Below the pieces are notes generated by a model. It saw nothing but the letters and a program-made list of their open reading frames with translations, did not search any database and was not told the origin of the DNA. Positions 1 to 10,552 of a stretch of DNA of 64,000 nt are shown here, piece by piece. The DNA comes from Undaria pinnatifida (lineage: Eukaryota; Sar; Phaeophyceae; Laminariales; Alariaceae), in contig JABAKD010000016.1 in NCBI GenBank assembly GCA_012845835.1, positions 9,190,121 through 9,254,120 of the forward strand. Direction: 5' to 3'. Each line of letters opens with the position of its first letter. Positions within the stretch are counted from its first letter, which is position 1. Made by a program: the position numbers and the translations under genes.

Positions 1-139
1 GCGGCGAAAAAAAGGTGCGTCACAGGAAAAACGTGGCGCGGCAATGCCTTCAGCACGTGGTGAAAGAAACGGGATTTACGACAAAAAAAAGGTGCGCCAG
101 CGCAACATTTCACCACCTATTTTACGCACTGGATGACAC

Positions 140-223
140 TGTTATCAGGCTTAGTTGGGGTGAGCAATGGGTTAACCTTTTGCAAGTGGCCAAACGGACA
201 AATACCCCACTAATTCCTGAACA
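140..223 (+). mobile_element. Solo LTR of the 84-bp TRIM family
   Basis: An 84-bp unit starts TGTTATCAGG and ends CTGAACA. It matches, with scattered differences, the three LTRs of the element at 5,577-6,238. It is flanked by a perfect 4-bp duplication, ACAC at 136-139 and 224-227, so it is a genuine insertion reduced to one LTR by recombination. It is more diverged than the 5.6-kb copies and so probably older. Confidence 0.85.
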
Positions 224-330
224 ACACCACCCAGCCGGCATCGGGGCAGCACCCCAACTGGGGTCCGAATGCAACCACTACTACTACTATTCATGGAGGG
301 TTATGAGCATTGCTGCCTGGTCTGTCCTCT

Positions 331-333
331 ACG

Positions 334-381
<48 letters not shown>
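331..381. repeat. (ACT)n microsatellite
   Basis: About 16 uninterrupted ACT/TAC triplets. The Thr and Tyr runs in the overlapping frames are by-products of the repeat, not genes. Confidence 0.95.
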
Positions 382-592
382 GGTGCCTTCGACGGCGGTG
401 TCTATATTGCCGTATGGACATCATCGCCTCAACAGCCCCCAAGGGTATGTATACCCAAAAGGAAACTTATAGGGGCAAAAGCAATAGTAGTAGGGGAAAA
501 GACAATTTAAAGACGAAGAAAGAGAGTAAAAGGGATTTAAAAAGCAGGAAGGGGAAAAGGGGAAAACTGGTTCGGCGAGAACCCGCCTACCG

Positions 593-992
593 GCGGTGGT
601 AGTAGTAATAGTAGCAGCAGTAGTAGTAGCATCAGCAGTAGTAGTAGTAGTAGCAGTAGTAGTAGTAGCAGTAGTAGCAGTAGTGGTAGCAGTAGCAGCA
701 ATAGTAGTAGTAGCAGCAGCAGTAGTAGTAGTAGTAGTAGTAGTGGCAGTAGTAGTAGCAGTAGTAGTAGCAGTAGTAGTAGTAGTAGCAGCAGCAGCAG
801 CAGTAGTAGTAGCAGTAGTAGTAGTAGCAGTAGTAGCAGTAGTGGTAGCAGTAGCAGCAATAGTAGCAGCAGTAGTAGTAGTAGTAGTAGTAGTGGCAGT
901 AGTAGTAGCAGTAGTAGTAGTAATAGTAGCAGTAGTGGTAGTAGTAGTAGTAGTAGTAGCAGCCGTAGTAGTGGTAGTATTAGTAGTATAAT
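593..992. repeat. Imperfect (AGT/AGC)n trinucleotide tract
   Basis: About 400 bp of AGT, AGC, AGG and AAT triplets. All frames on both strands stay open for 100-200 codons and give poly-Val, poly-Leu or poly-Thr, as expected of a triplet repeat. I see no gene in it. Confidence 0.93.
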
Positions 993-1592
993 TGGCTGAC
1001 ACTTTATCCCCGGGAGGGTGTATCAATGGCTCCGATGTTAGGGGCACTTTATCTAGGATTTTCTTTCATTTTTATGTTGCCGTCCGACAATACGATAACC
1101 GGCCTGCTCTGGCGAAGTTCGAGTACGAAACAACGCATCCGTTTGCTGCTGTACTGCTGTAACATGGTGGGTGGGTTGGTTGGTGGGTGTATGGCTTTGT
1201 CGGTGGGTGGGTGTGTCGTGCGGTACTTGCTTGGGTGGTGTTTAGTCGGCGAACTGGAAGCGAAGGTCGTGTTGGTGCTGTTGTTGTGTTGTGTGTTGCT
1301 TCCTTTCCTTGCTGCCGAACGCTGTGGTTGTGCGGTAGGTTTGTTGTGCTGTTCGAGGGTCAAGCTGCGCTGAATTCAGCAAGTTGAATCTATATCCACT
1401 CTATTAGTGAGTATGATGAAATGATAATCACTGAAGTTGCTGAACCGGTGCGGCGGCACTGGGGGGTATCCCCGAGGGGGAACTCCCGCCGCGCGCACCT
1501 CGCCCCCTGATTGGCCGAGGAGGGGCGAGGCGGGGTCCGTCGGCCAATGGGGTTGGGGCTCGGAAAACGCAGGGATGAAAGCCATATGCCTA

Positions 1593-1945
1593 TTGTATTA
1601 TATTATAAAAATAAAAATGCACTCCGCTGTGAGATCGAAGATTTTGTCAAAACCCGTCTTTACAAGCTGTGTGTGATACTCCGATCGCGCGTATTACGGG
1701 GTGTGTGTCCTCATTAAGGATATAAGTCGGCGGCTGCCCTTGGAACTACAGTGTAGTTTGTACCAGGGTCAACAGAGTGATGTTAATCAGTCTGTGCGCG
1801 GAAACTATAAAACCCGTTGTTGAGGGGGACAAAATCTGCTGTGGAAAGAAATGCATCAGTTTATTAGGTGTATCCTGTAAGTCGTATAACCGGTGAGGGG
1901 GGGCGGAGTTATTAAGGGCGTGGGGGCCTGGGTTTGAACAAGGGG
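1593..1945 (-). mobile_element. Diverged, one-ended copy of the TA-flanked MITE family
   Basis: Read on the minus strand this matches the intact element at 28,431-28,870. The terminal segment CTGTGAGATCGAAGATTTTG, the segment near GCGCGTATTACGG, the words TCTGTGCGCGGAAACTATAA and the G-rich stretch near GGGGCGGAGTT appear in the same order. Only one terminal inverted repeat is recognisable. Relatives lie at 22,440-22,660 and 34,262-34,430. Confidence 0.75.
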
Positions 1946-2830
1946 GAGCGGGGGGGAGGGGGGGAAGGAACGGGCGGGGCAACTCAATCTGTGCGCGGAA
2001 ACTGTAAATCTTTTAAGGGGACAATATGATGGTTGTGGAAGGAATGCATCAGTTTATCATGTGTATCCTGTAAGTCGTACACCCAGCGAGGAGAGGGCAG
2101 AGTGTTCGAAGGGGAGGGGGGTGGGGGGAGGAGGCGGGGAAGGAGAATTTCCAACAGCTTTAGGTCGTATAGATGTATATCAGTTAGGATCTATGAATTG
2201 GAGCTACGGCATGGATGGCTAGGAAGGTAATGAGGTGATATCAACTGCCTGGTATTGTTTATTACTCTGGCAGATTTTGATTTTAGGTGGGGCGTTTGAA
2301 CAAGAGGGAACGGGGGAGGGGGGTTGGGGGGCGGGACAACTCATTTTGTGCGCGGACACTATAAGTCCTTTAAGGGGACTTATCTGACGGTCGTGGAAGG
2401 AATGCATCAGTTTTATCATGTGTATCCTGTAGTCGTACAACCAGTGAGGAGAGGGCGGAGTGTTCGAAAGGGGGATTTCCAACAGCTTTAGGTCGCACAG
2501 ATGTATATCAGTGAGGAGCTTGCTATACGCGTGGTGCTAAGTCTAGGCGATGGTGCGGGTGGTGGGGAAGGAGGGGGCGTTGGGGGGATATAACTTGGAG
2601 CTACGGCATGGATGGCTAAAAAGATAATGAGGAAATATCAACTGCCTGGTAGTGTTTATTACTCTGGCAGAGTTTGATTTTAGGTGGGGCGGCGGGAGAG
2701 AACAGAACGAGGGGGGGGGGGGGGGACAAACGAATTGGAGCTACGGCATGGTTGGTTGGATAGATAATGAGGTGCTATCACCTGCCTGGTATTGTTTATT
2801 GTTCTAGCAGATTCGATTTTAGGTGTGGTA
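1946..2830. repeat. Cluster of two interleaved local repeats
   Basis: Two repeat types alternate. Type 1, at about 1,981-2,130 and 2,336-2,480, carries TGTGCGCGG followed by GGAAGGAATGCATCAGTTT and derives from the MITE interior. Type 2 is a unit of about 100 bp present three times, near 2,203-2,300, 2,593-2,692 and 2,731-2,828. It holds TTGGAGCTACGGCATG, TGCCTGGTA and TTTGATTTTAGGTG. The pattern suggests local amplification after a MITE insertion. No gene is visible. Confidence 0.7.
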
Positions 2831-3303
2831 TACAAAACATTCTTTTGGTGTGGTATACAATGTGTTATCGCTTCGTAGTGTGTTATTTTACATGGCTCGC
2901 AAGATAGAACATTTCAATCGACAAGTGCAACCATGTAGCTACCGTGTGTTTTTTACCGTGCCGATGTGGGGCTCTGAGGTTTATCGTAGATTGGCGCAGC
3001 CGATATTTCGATATTTTTTCGATATATCGGCTTCGCTCGCCGGCGAGCACAGCGGAGCTGACGCGCGAAGGCGCGGAAGCTCGCTTTGCGAGCCCCAATG
3101 CCCCCCCCCGGCTGGCGAGGGGCCCCGCTGGAGGCGCCGCCGGAGGTAGAACAGTTGAGCACTTTCGCTCAATTTTCCATCAAAATTGGTCCCTAAAGCC
3201 CCATCAAAAATTGGTCTTGCTCAGCCAACAAAACTGAGCAAAGGCTTACAAGAACATGTTTTATTTTTTATTTTTTTCAGGCATTTTCATGCAGAAAAAC
3301 TAA

Positions 3304-3573
3304 ATGGAAACCACCACTGGGCAGCACAGATACTACAACAGCGTGCAGCCTGCTAAACGTTCTAGAAACGATGTAGATGACGAAAAAAAAATAACATCAG
3401 AGCCGCATAGCCGGCATGTGGCAACCAACATGCAAGCACACTTGAAGTGTACCCTACTAAAGCTACTGCCCAACAAAGTGAACCGATTTCAACAGCAGCA
3501 AACAAGTAGCTCAAAATTTAGAGGAAAGATAAACAACTACTACAAGCACCGTCGTTTTGCCGATTGTATGTAG
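3304..3573 (+). CDS. Unrecognised 89-aa ORF, possibly part of a decayed element
   Basis: An ATG-started frame encodes a basic, Gln-, Lys- and His-rich 89-aa peptide whose composition is not low-complexity. I recognise no family. It lies about 650 bp upstream of an exon-like block on the same strand (4,222-4,327), so both may belong to one decayed gene or transposase. The link rests only on strand and distance. Confidence 0.25.
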   Translation: METTTGQHRYYNSVQPAKRSRNDVDDEKKITSEPHSRHVATNMQAHLKCTLLKLLPNKVNRFQQQQTSSSKFRGKINNYYKHRRFADCM

Positions 3574-4221
3574 CAGGTGCTACTATTGCGCTCAAGTTTT
3601 AACTCTACACTGCGTTCCTTCAAAATCCGTGCTGATGCTCTCATTTTTTACGGGCAGACGTCCTTCACTTCTTCTCTGCCACATCCCATACGTTACGGAG
3701 GTACACGTTTCTTTTTTCGTATCTGCCTGTCTACGTATATTTTCGATTTTTTAGCAAGCGCTTGGCTGAGTGCCGGTGTGTCGTGTTCATTCCCCGACGC
3801 AGAGGACCCTCCATGCTGGCCGCTGACCCCTCGGCCCTCATTGGGTGCTACTGACGTGCGTGTGCTTGTTGTCTGGTACTAATAATGCTTTTGCAGGAAG
3901 CTACGTATGTGTAATATAGCTCGTTGAGACGAGGTGTATATCCCCTATTTCCCTGCAATGTACGCCTTCCCACTCTGTAAAAAAAGCCATACGCTGAATA
4001 TCGGCAAAAACATCGGCTCGACTTCCCGATATAAAATATATATCGGATCGTCCGATGTATCGAAAAACATCGGTACCGATACACAGCCCTACAAAATTAC
4101 ATGGAGACTTTGTGATCACTTTCAGATAGCTATGTATCAATAAGAAGGAAATGCTGTAAGGGGCTGCCCAAGACAACACCCTAACTGAAGCCGTCTGCGA
4201 GTTTTGATTGCCTCTCTCTAG

Positions 4222-4830
4222 GATGATGAATCGGCACAGACAATTAATGGGTATGCTGGATGCCGATGGGTGGAAACAACAATTTGATGTGAAGAGTAGG
4301 AAGAACAGCACACAATCACTTGCGAGGTAAAAATCGTCCAAAGAAACTCACGACGGCAGCATTGGTCATAAAAAACAACCGGGACTGCTGAGGGAGGGTA
4401 TGATACGAGATACCTCGAAGTGGATGGAGTACCCGAACATCAACGCAAGGAGTTGCACGACACGTGCGGTGCATGCTACATACTCGTACTTGTACGGCGC
4501 GCACACATCACAGAGGACTCGTACATCGTCGTACCTTTTGCTTGTGATTAGGTTTATCACTGCATTAATCAGGAGGCTATATCCGGATCCCAAAGATGTC
4601 AACCCCTTAGGCACTTCAACGGAACAAAGCGTGGAAAGTATTTGACGATGAAAGCATCGGAAACAAAAAGACGCTCGCGCTGGTGGGGTAGACTATTAGT
4701 AGAGTACTAGAGGATGTGTCCCAACTGCAATGCAAGGAGCTGAACGACCCGCGAGTAGAGCGGTGGTACTCACATTGCTGTTCGCTGTTCCTAGGCAGTT
4801 TGACAGGTATCATACCATCACATCGCCCCT
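4222..4830 (+). pseudogene. Exon-like fragments of an unrecognised gene
   Basis: At 4,222-4,327 an open block starting MMNRHRQLMGML is preceded by a good 3' splice site (CCTCTCTCTAG) and followed by a GAG|GTAAAA donor. At 4,560-4,830 overlapping frames hold peptides of ordinary composition, such as KAWKVFDDESIGNKKTLAL and VLEDVSQLQCKELNDPRVER, but no single frame stays open. This looks like an old coding region that has drifted. No family was recognised. Confidence 0.3.
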
Positions 4831-5256
4831 CTCACTTTCTTTTTAATTGCTTTTCATGGGTCCCAAAGGGGGGAAACAGACTACACCTCAAACGTGTTAT
4901 ACTTATTATATCAATAGGACGAACTGGAAGGCAGGAAGCAGCTGAGGAATAACAATAATTGAAGAAGCTGGGTCAAACCTACCACCAACGTATCAAGATA
5001 CACTACCGGCACCCTCATAACGAAGAGTTAGCCCCACAAAAAACTCAGCCTACAAACTACTACGTACGGGGAGATACAATTATTATCGACAGCTGCTACG
5101 TATGCTGAAGTTAGCGCAGGCCCCACCTTTTCTTAGATAAGAAACCTGTCTTAAAAGCAGGTATCTCGGTTTCTTATCAGAGGACAGAGGACCAGCACTC
5201 TGTGTCATAACACTGAGAGCAAAAAATGCGGACGGCACGCCGAAGCCCCAGCTCAC

Positions 5257-5379
5257 CTTACGCTTCCCGGGCTCATGTTCAGTGCTTGACACACAATCGG
5301 ATGATGACTCTGCTCCCGGGGAGGCGAGGCGATGATGTAGCGAGTCATCTGCAGGTCCGATGCCAATCATGGTATCCAT
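5257..5379 (-). CDS. Possible first exon, 41 codons
   Basis: An ATG opens a 41-codon block (MDTMIGIGPADDSLHHRL...) rich in Ser, Glu and Asp. It ends exactly at a strong donor (CGTAAG|GTGAGC) in phase 0. This has the form of a first exon, but I could not find a matching second exon downstream on the minus strand. It may be a stranded exon or chance. Confidence 0.3.
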
Positions 5380-5576
5380 GGTGGTAGCTGAGGTACCAGG
5401 GGGAAGGGTCAGCGGAGGGGGGGGGGGGGGGTAGTGGGGGGGGTAGTCTTTTCATGCATGACCGTATGGAATAGTCGTATGGCTGCAGGCCCTCGCATCC
5501 CTACTATGCCGGGACGGAGCACGTCGGGTTTTCACCGACCAGGCAGGCATTGCGTGCACCAAGCGCGAAGCGCCGT

Positions 5577-6238
5577 TGTTATAAGGCTTAGTTTGGGTAA
5601 GCTATTGGTTAACCTTTTGCGATTGGTCAAACGGACTAATACCCCACTAATTCCTTAACAAATTACGTCGTCGGCAGGACCATGGGTTTTTTGGGTCGTG
5701 GGTTCAAACCCCACATCCACCATAATAAACTTTTGCAGACTTTCCCCATGTCGAACTTGAAAAACACTTTCCCCGGTATACCCAGGAAATGAAACGGCTT
5801 GGATAATTGACAGGTCCGCCCGTATATCCGGCCGACCTGCTATCCCGCCGTTTCAGGGGGGGAGAGTGTTATAAGGCTTAGTTTGGGTAAGCTATCGGTT
5901 AACCTTTTGCAAGTGGTCAAACGGACTAATACCCCACTAAAAACTTAACAAATGGCGTCGTCGACAGACCATGGGTTTTTGGGTCGTGGGTTCGATCCCC
6001 ATCATCCACAATAATGAGCTTTTCAGATTTTCCCCATGTCGAACTTGAAAAATACTCGCCCTGGTATCCCCAGGAAATGAAACGGCTTGGATATTGACAG
6101 AGGTCCGCCGTATATCCGGCCGACCTGCTATCCCGCCGTTTCAGGGGGGAAGAGTGTTATAAGGCTTAGTTTGGGTAAGCTATTGGTTAACCTTTTGAAA
6201 GTGGTCAAACGGACTAATACCCCACTAATTCCTTAACA
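5577..6238 (+). mobile_element. Tandem TRIM: three 84-bp LTRs and two internal domains
   Basis: LTRs lie at 5,577-5,660, 5,867-5,950 and 6,155-6,238. Each is 84 bp, starts TGTTATAAGG, ends CTTAACA, and differs from the others at only a few sites. The internal domains are 206 and 204 bp and non-coding. A primer-binding site (TGGCGTCGTCGACAGACC in the second unit) starts 2 bp after the LTR. A polypurine tract (AGGGGGGAGAG) lies directly before the second and third LTRs. Target duplication CCGT is at 5,573-5,576 and 6,239-6,242. The three-LTR form is typical of recombination between neighbouring copies. It has no proteins of its own, so it must have been copied in trans. Fairly young, judging by LTR similarity. 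Confidence 0.9.
5698..5722 (+). other. tRNA-like T-arm and 3' acceptor inside the TRIM
   Basis: A 5-bp stem (GTGGG/CCCAC) closes a canonical 7-nt T-loop (TTCAAAC) and is followed by ATCCACCA, like the 3' end of a tRNA ending in CCA. The second unit keeps a related version at 5,986-6,009 (GTGGG, loop TTCGATC). A Pol III B-box (GGTTCAAACCC or GGTTCGATCCC) is present in both. No full cloverleaf can be drawn, so this is a captured tRNA 3' portion or a mimic, not a tRNA gene. Confidence 0.6.
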
Positions 6239-6724
6239 CCGTGAGGTGTTCAGCGAGTCGCATGCTTGGTGAGTTGCATCCGCTTGTGAGGCGGACTTCG
6301 TTCGGCACCTTGTGTGTACTTTCTTGCGAGTGAGTGACAGCTTCCAATGCATTATGTCGTTGTCTGGTGTGGCCACGCCCAAAAAGAGCAATGCATGTGC
6401 ATACTGTGTGATCGCCTTGTGGGTGTTTTACCATGTGCCAGTGCATACTACATGATACCACCCCCCTCGCACGGAGTTATGGTGCTCCATGCAGCACAAC
6501 ATGACGTAACTCGACCACCATCCCGGTTACCGCTAAACCTAACACAACAAGAGCATACCCTAATGGTTTTACTCGCGTATTGTGGTGGAAATTGGGGTTT
6601 GCAGCGCCGTTTCCAACCGACGCCAACCCCAGAGGCGCAGCGGCAACAGGAGCAGCGTGGGGGGCACCGATGTACCTCATCGTCCACGGCTTCGACGCGA
6701 ACCGTTGTTATTGTTGTTGTTGTA

Positions 6725-6888
6725 CGTGAGGAAAATAATTAGGGCATGCTCTTGTTTTAGATTTAGCGGTAACCGAGATGGTGATCGAGGTACGTCTGCA
6801 TGGAGCACCTTAACTCCGCGCAACGAGGGTGATATAATGTAGTAGTCTGCACTCGTGTATGGTAACGCACCCACGAGGCAATCGCGTA
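6725..6888 (-). repeat. Inverted copy of 6,408-6,575, making a large inverted repeat
   Basis: The reverse complement of this stretch follows 6,408-6,575 closely: CTCGTGGGTG, GTGCTCCATGCAG, CGGTTACCGCTAAA and AACAAGAGCAT occur in the same order. The two arms of about 165 bp are separated by about 150 bp. It is part of repeat family R. Confidence 0.8.
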
Positions 6889-6929
6889 GTATGCCCATCG
6901 GATAGCGGACCATAGTGGTAGTAGCTCGG

Positions 6930-7085
6930 GCAGCAGGGGGTAGGGGGTGTACTATTTTCATTCAAAGCTGTTGTACTAGTCTTAACCCCTCGCATTCCTA
7001 CAATGCCGGCACGGAGCACGCCGGGGCTTCACCGACCAGACAAGCATTGCGTGCACCAAGCGGGAGGCGCCCCGGGGGGGCGAAG
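6930..7085 (+). repeat. Fragment of repeat family R (head end)
   Basis: It repeats the head of the family seen at 5,430-5,576 and 42,960-43,080: CCTCGCATTCCTACAATGCC, CACGCCGGGGCTTCACCGAC and GCGTGCACCAAGCG. It is diverged and ends in a short C/G tract. Confidence 0.75.
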
Positions 7086-9096
7086 GGGTCGTTGATTGAA
7101 AGTGATGCTGTTTGTTTTGATGCGGCACGCGAAACGTCTAGCACGTATATTAATGTCTATTCTATAGATAGATCCAACAAAAAAGTGGACTTGTTGTGTG
7201 CTCCAACAGTACACTTCGTACGAGTACTACTGCGCAATATTGTACGGCATCACGTACTAGATACGATTACAAGCGGAAACAGTCACAAACATGTCATGCC
7301 AGGTACTTCGTACTGGGTAACTGGTATGATACTGTATGTACTGGTATGTGATTGTGGCTATCGTTGCCAATTTGGCAAAAGCGAAAGCACAGATACTTTG
7401 ATCTATGATACCCAAGCAACAGCGGCGACGCCCATCACTACAATGCAGCGCTCCAGCACCACTGACGACCGAGGACCAACCAAGCACATTCGACCGGCTC
7501 TGTCTACAGCACTACAGCACTGGTAGTTGTCATGGTAGACCAAAAAGTTCTCGACACAGAACAGGACCAGGCAGGGCCAGCTGTGGGAGGCCTGGACACC
7601 ACTACGTACACCGAACGATTTGATACTGTACGCCCACCGATACACGTTTCGACCTACAGCAGTACGTACAGTTTGTACTGGTACTACATCTCACGCCAGC
7701 ACGTAAAAAACAATGGCAAACAAGAACGGGACTACTTATAAGCACAGCATCGTACCGCCGAGGGCAGATAACTTTTGGTAAGGCACGCCGGTCGCCTCAG
7801 CGCCGCGAGCAAGCAGCCCCGTAAGAGAGGGTCAGTCCCCACGGATCTGGTTCTCGGCACCGTGATTTGGGCTCCGCCTTCGTAGTCACTAACAAGAAAC
7901 AAAAACCTGCTTCTTGGACGAGTACGGCATACATGCGCTGTGCTGTATCATACCACCAGTAGTACAGATAGCAGTGGTATTTTAGTAGGTACCTGCAAAG
8001 CTGATAGATGCCCAAAACCGCTTCGGCCCACAGGTGCCAGCTGTTGCTGCGTACGTGGTATCTCCGACGAGTGTGCGCGAGGCAACCAACCCCGGACGTC
8101 CGTCCGTCCGGGCACACGTTCCCAGCGCTTGGAGTAGATTTGTAGTACCCTCGGCTCGGCCACGTTGTCCGCGTTTCGGATACCCGAGGGCGGCTCGGCT
8201 TTGCGTAAATCGTGCATCGTTCGAACCTCGAGTCATGTTTTTGATGAATTGATCAATTGGAATTGATGGATCCGCGAAAAGCCGCCGTTATGTGCCGGCT
8301 TTGCTCGACAGTTTCAACATTCAACAGTAATTATCGTACCTCGTATGGAAATTGAGGATTTTATTTTTTAGAAAAATTATTTCAAGCGCGCCAGTTGTGA
8401 GTTCGATAAGTTGAGTGGTCAATACTCAGCTTGTGGCAAAAGGCTCTGCTGTTGATCGAAGTTGTGATTTGTGCTATTTCTGATAAAACTGTTAAGCCGT
8501 GCGTATGGTTTCAAGAAATTTCTTTTATATAATTGTCACAAAAACAACGTTTGCTATGTTCTGGTTCGCACCCACTCCAAGATGCGGTGTTCACGGTACA
8601 AAAATACAGAGATCATACCAGGTACCAGAGGTGTCATTGCAGTGCAAAGGAGGACGTCTATTCGAACTCGACTACAGCAGCAGTGCGCTGTTGCTGCTGT
8701 GCGCTGTTGCTGCTGCTGCTGCTGCTGCTGTCTGCTGACTGCTTTGTGATGTTGGTTGCTGTCTTGCTTTTTCGTTTTTCGTTTTTTGTTTTGCCATTTT
8801 TCGTTTTACGTTTTGTCATAAAATTTTAAAAAACAATTTGAATATTAGACTAATCACTCAATCGATCGAACTCACAGCCGACCTACTGCTGTATCTTGAG
8901 TAGCATATTCGCCAACAATGGTTGGCAATCAAGACACAAATACGCCGCATTTCTTGCTTTTTGAACGACACCATAGCATTGTGTACCCCCCATCATAGTT
9001 CGCCAAGGCATTGAGGCTTGCGGCGCGAGACATCTTGAAGATGAAGCACCCCTGCTGGCAAGACAGCACGATGTTCCTCGTCGTGCTATTTATGGC
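7086..9096. other. Gene-free stretch
   Basis: I see no supportable gene. The DNA is rich in GTAC, TACGTAC and ACTGGTA words, holds a (GCT)n tract at 8,695-8,732 with a T-rich stretch after it, and has one TACCAGGTA motif at 8,616-8,624. Confidence 0.6.
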
Positions 9097-9489
9097 ATGG
9101 AGGGACAAAAATGGACAACGCGCTATTATATGATGTCCTACAAGCAGCGAGATATGTATTATACTGCTGCTGCCATTGAATTCATCACCAGATCAGCAGC
9201 AGCAGCGGCAGCAGCAGAGAAAGATTCGAGGCAACAAGCAGAATCGTTCAACTGCAATACCGTGGTGCTACTATCGCGGCCTGCAGGCAACACGATCAAC
9301 ATCCCCGACGCATGGAGAGCTGACAACGGCGGTAGAAGGTGGGAGGTGATGTTTTCGCTGTTGCAGAATAACACACATCAATGCGGTCACAAGCACTACC
9401 TACGGCTGATGCTGCTGGTGCAGGTGAGCAAATCCGAGGATAGCGAAGATGCAGCCACAAGCTGCTGTGACTGTACTCACCTCTCATGA
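9097..9489 (+). CDS. Unrecognised 130-aa ORF
   Basis: ATG-started frame with an Ala run of seven encoded by a (GCA)n tract near residue 36. The remainder has ordinary composition (for example TINIPDAWRADNGGRRWEV). A possible donor, CAG|GTGAGC, falls at about 9,423, so this could be an exon. I recognise no domain and see no convincing partner exon. Confidence 0.25.
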   Translation: MEGQKWTTRYYMMSYKQRDMYYTAAAIEFITRSAAAAAAAEKDSRQQAESFNCNTVVLLSRPAGNTINIPDAWRADNGGRRWEVMFSLLQNNTHQCGHKHYLRLMLLVQVSKSEDSEDAATSCCDCTHLS

Positions 9490-10425
9490 GTCGTAGCCGG
9501 CACCAAGCTGAGGAACTGAGGATGGAGCTGCCACATGATGTGAATGGCGCTATACACTCGTGCGCGCTTGCTACATCGCTTTTTTGGTTTGCACGCTCTT
9601 GTTGGGCGGTGCCAGCCGAACGCGGAATGCGCTTATTACTCTGCGCGACCGAATGACAGCAGCAGTGTTAGATGTCCCCCAACATCGGCCATGCCGTTGG
9701 GCACCTTATCTGAGCCGCCCTCGGCTTTAGACCTTACAGGAAAAACCGTGCCCTCTTGTCTTGTCTTCTCTGTCTTTGTCTTCGGGGGCGGCGGGTTTAG
9801 GTCTACACGGCGATGTGATTGGTCGATGGAAAACAATTGATTGGTCAACGTGAAACTATTGGCCGGAAACGAGAAACGACCAGCAGGCACTCCAGACGAG
9901 TCACAGGCACATACTTGTAATAAAAAAAAAGGTTTCCGTTACTCTGATAACCTTGTACCGGTAGAATTTAATCATGGCATATCACCACCAGGTACCCGTT
10001 GTATTAACAGTTTACGACGCACCTTGCAGGAGAGGGATTTAAAGGGTTTCATATTATTTTAGCATCATCAGGCGCCGATCGATGAGGAAGAGCTAGTAGT
10101 GGAGGAACGCCTACATACTTCAATTCGTCTCGGTGACTTCACCCGGTCGCCACTTCGTCGACGAGGAGGGTGTCCCGCTTCAAGCTTCAGCTGAGGGATC
10201 GGCAAAAAGCGAGGAGGAGAGGGGGTGGCAGACCCACACCCATGGCATGGGGATGAAGCCTGGACGCAGCTTAGGAATTATGAGTAGAAGGTAGATGATT
10301 GTGTAATGAAAAGGAAGGTGGAGCAAGGGCAGCAGGGTGGATCAGAGCGATACTAAAAGACCGCCGGTAGGGACAGTTCGCACTGTCGCTATCACGGGAA
10401 TTGAAGAACACGCTAGCTAGCGCTG
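9490..10425. other. Gene-free stretch
   Basis: I see no gene, RNA or mobile element that I can support. Short open frames here lack splice sites and recognisable motifs. Confidence 0.5.
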
Positions 10426-10552
10426 GATTGCGAATGCAATTGAGTTAAATTGACACAAGACATGTGTATGTATGACAATAATACGTGGAAGTGTGGCGAG
10501 CTTGACCTTTATTTATTTTATTCTTCCCCATCCGCCGGAGGATAAAAAAACA
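10426..10552 (+). mobile_element. Short poly(A) retroposon, old copy
   Basis: It matches, with many differences, the family at 19,452-19,566: GAGTTAAATTGACACA, ATACGTGGAAGTGTGG, then CCCCATCCGCCGGAGGAT and an A-rich tail. The 5' end is at about the same place as in the 19.5- and 22.9-kb copies. No target duplication remains visible. Confidence 0.75.

Larger units (their letters stand above)
5418..6660 (+). repeat. Interspersed repeat with G/C-homopolymer end (family R), split by a TRIM
   Basis: The left part (5,418-5,576) opens with a G tract and carries GCATGACCGTA and CCGGGACGGAGCACGTCGGG. The right part (6,239-6,660) continues CCGTGAGGTGTTCAGCGAGTCGCAT. The same two parts are contiguous at 42,955-43,505, which shows that the TRIM at 5,577-6,238 was inserted into a pre-existing copy. 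The family has no ORF I recognise. Other copies lie at 11,170-11,450, 11,745-12,275 and 45,245-45,533. Confidence 0.85.

Noticed and set aside
421-1047. 208-aa minus-strand frame and overlapping plus and minus frames of 100-130 aa
   Set aside because: They run through the AGT/AGC triplet tract and encode runs of Thr, Leu or Val on every frame; repeat artefacts.
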